Shown in pieces: positions 6,165 to 6,484 of a stretch of 6,484 bases of DNA. The translations under genes were made by a program, and so were the position numbers. A model generated the notes under the pieces. The model saw nothing but the letters and a program-made list of their open reading frames with translations. It made no database searches and was not told the DNA's origin. The stretch is from Candidatus Cloacimonadota bacterium (lineage in GTDB: Bacteria > Cloacimonadota > Cloacimonadia > Cloacimonadales > TCS61), in the NCBI GenBank assembly GCA_030628755.1, contig DAOVQH010000147.1, positions 1-6,484 of the forward strand, read 5' to 3'. Position 1 is the first letter of the stretch. Each line of letters begins with the position of its first letter.

Positions 6165-6189
6165 AAGGGTAAATCAGTGACCTGCCCTT
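6165..6189. repeat. Hairpin 2 of the intergenic island
   Basis: AAGGGTA (6165-6171) pairs with TGCCCTT (6183-6189) with one T-G pair. After two A-C mismatches, TC (6174-6175) pairs with GA (6179-6180). The form resembles the dispersed GGGC...GCCC palindromes found between genes in many bacteria. Confidence 0.5.
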
Positions 6190-6201
6190 CTTTATAATCT
6201 G

Positions 6202-6224
6202 GTTACGAAGTTTTTCTTCGTAAC
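6202..6224. repeat. Hairpin 3 of the intergenic island, possible weak terminator
   Basis: GTTACGAAG (6202-6210) and CTTCGTAAC (6216-6224) form a perfect nine-base stem with a five-T loop. The bases that follow on the plus strand (TTTCTATCTGTTTTTA) are T-rich but interrupted. It could serve as a weak terminator or be another palindromic repeat. Confidence 0.6.
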
Positions 6225-6242
6225 TTTCTATCTGTTTTTATT

Positions 6243-6277
6243 AACCCGACTCGAGTTGGAACAACCCGAGTCGAGTT
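6243..6277. repeat. Twin near-palindromic 15-base units forming hairpin 4
   Basis: AACCCGACTCGAGTT (6243-6257) and AACCCGAGTCGAGTT (6263-6277) differ at one base and are separated by GGAAC. Each unit is itself close to palindromic. Together they fold as a hairpin in which CGACTCGAGTT (6247-6257) pairs with AACCCGAGTCG (6263-6273) at ten of eleven positions. It ends just before the second receptor stub begins. It could be a REP-like or miniature mobile element, or a pair of protein-binding sites. Confidence 0.7.
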
Positions 6278-6282
6278 AGTAA

Positions 6283-6484
6283 ACAAAAAACGACGACCGT
6301 ACAATTGATCCTTACAAAGTGGTGAATGCTTTTGTTATCTATAAATTTACAAAACTATTCGGAAAATCGGATATCAAACTGAATCTTAGAATAAATAATA
6401 TACTGAATAAAGGATACGAAACTGCCGGTTATTATGATAGCTGGGGGAGTGTTTATGGTCATGCCGGGAATTATTACTGTACCG
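6283..6484 (+). pseudogene. C-terminal stub of a TonB-dependent outer-membrane receptor (copy 2), cut by window end
   Basis: A frame opens right after TAA (6280-6282) and reads NDDRTIDPYKVVNAFVIYKF, then LRINNILNKGYETAGYYD and SVYGHAGNYYCT at the window edge. It aligns along its whole length with the stub at 5836-6063, with a small insertion around TKLFGKS. It lacks the receptor upstream of nearly the same residue. The shared DNA includes a 22-base identity (5953-5974 and 6418-6439), although the copies differ widely elsewhere, so they are paralogues and not a recent duplication. NYYCT in place of NYYFPAAG hints at decay. No start codon or ribosome binding site is visible. The true end is outside the window. 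Confidence 0.8.

Noticed and set aside
6243..6277. CRISPR or tandem-repeat array
   Set aside because: Only two units with a five-base gap; there are no further copies, spacers of constant length or cas genes.

Overview
The window looks like an AT-rich, Gram-negative bacterial chromosome. The Gram-negative call rests on two remnants of TonB-dependent outer-membrane receptors. The single thiamine-phosphate kinase gene (thiL), the TPP riboswitch and the DUF3795 neighbour would suit an anaerobe of the FCB/Cloacimonadota kind, but that placement is tentative.

Left part, minus strand (1-784). A short unit runs leftwards: a possible 30-residue single-pass membrane peptide (784-692), a cysteine-rich DUF3795 protein (658-191), and the start of a protein that resembles a bacterial PH/GRAM-like domain and runs off the window (207-1). 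The last two overlap by 17 bases.

Centre, plus strand (908-5761). One thiamine operon starts at a good sigma70-type promoter (TTGAAA, 17-base spacer, TATATT) and reads straight into a TPP riboswitch. Its expression platform can be read base by base: an intrinsic terminator (1041-1083) and a mutually exclusive antiterminator that borrows the 3' strand of the aptamer. Six genes follow, tightly packed and mostly overlapping by 4 bases: a class I SAM methyltransferase, thiM, thiE, thiL, thiD and tenA. Together the last five form a closed salvage route. TenA releases HMP from degraded thiamine pyrimidine, ThiD makes HMP-PP, ThiM phosphorylates the thiazole alcohol, ThiE joins the halves to TMP, and ThiL makes TPP. 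No de novo gene (thiC, thiG, thiH, thiS, thiF) is seen here. The methyltransferase is the unexplained member and the best lead for something new.

Right part (5762-6484). After tenA come two stubs of TonB-dependent receptor C-termini (5836-6063, and 6283 to the window end). Both are missing the receptor upstream of nearly the same residue. Between them lie four successive hairpins (6087-6273), one made of a near-palindromic 15-base unit present twice. This reads as a decaying receptor locus colonised by palindromic repeats.
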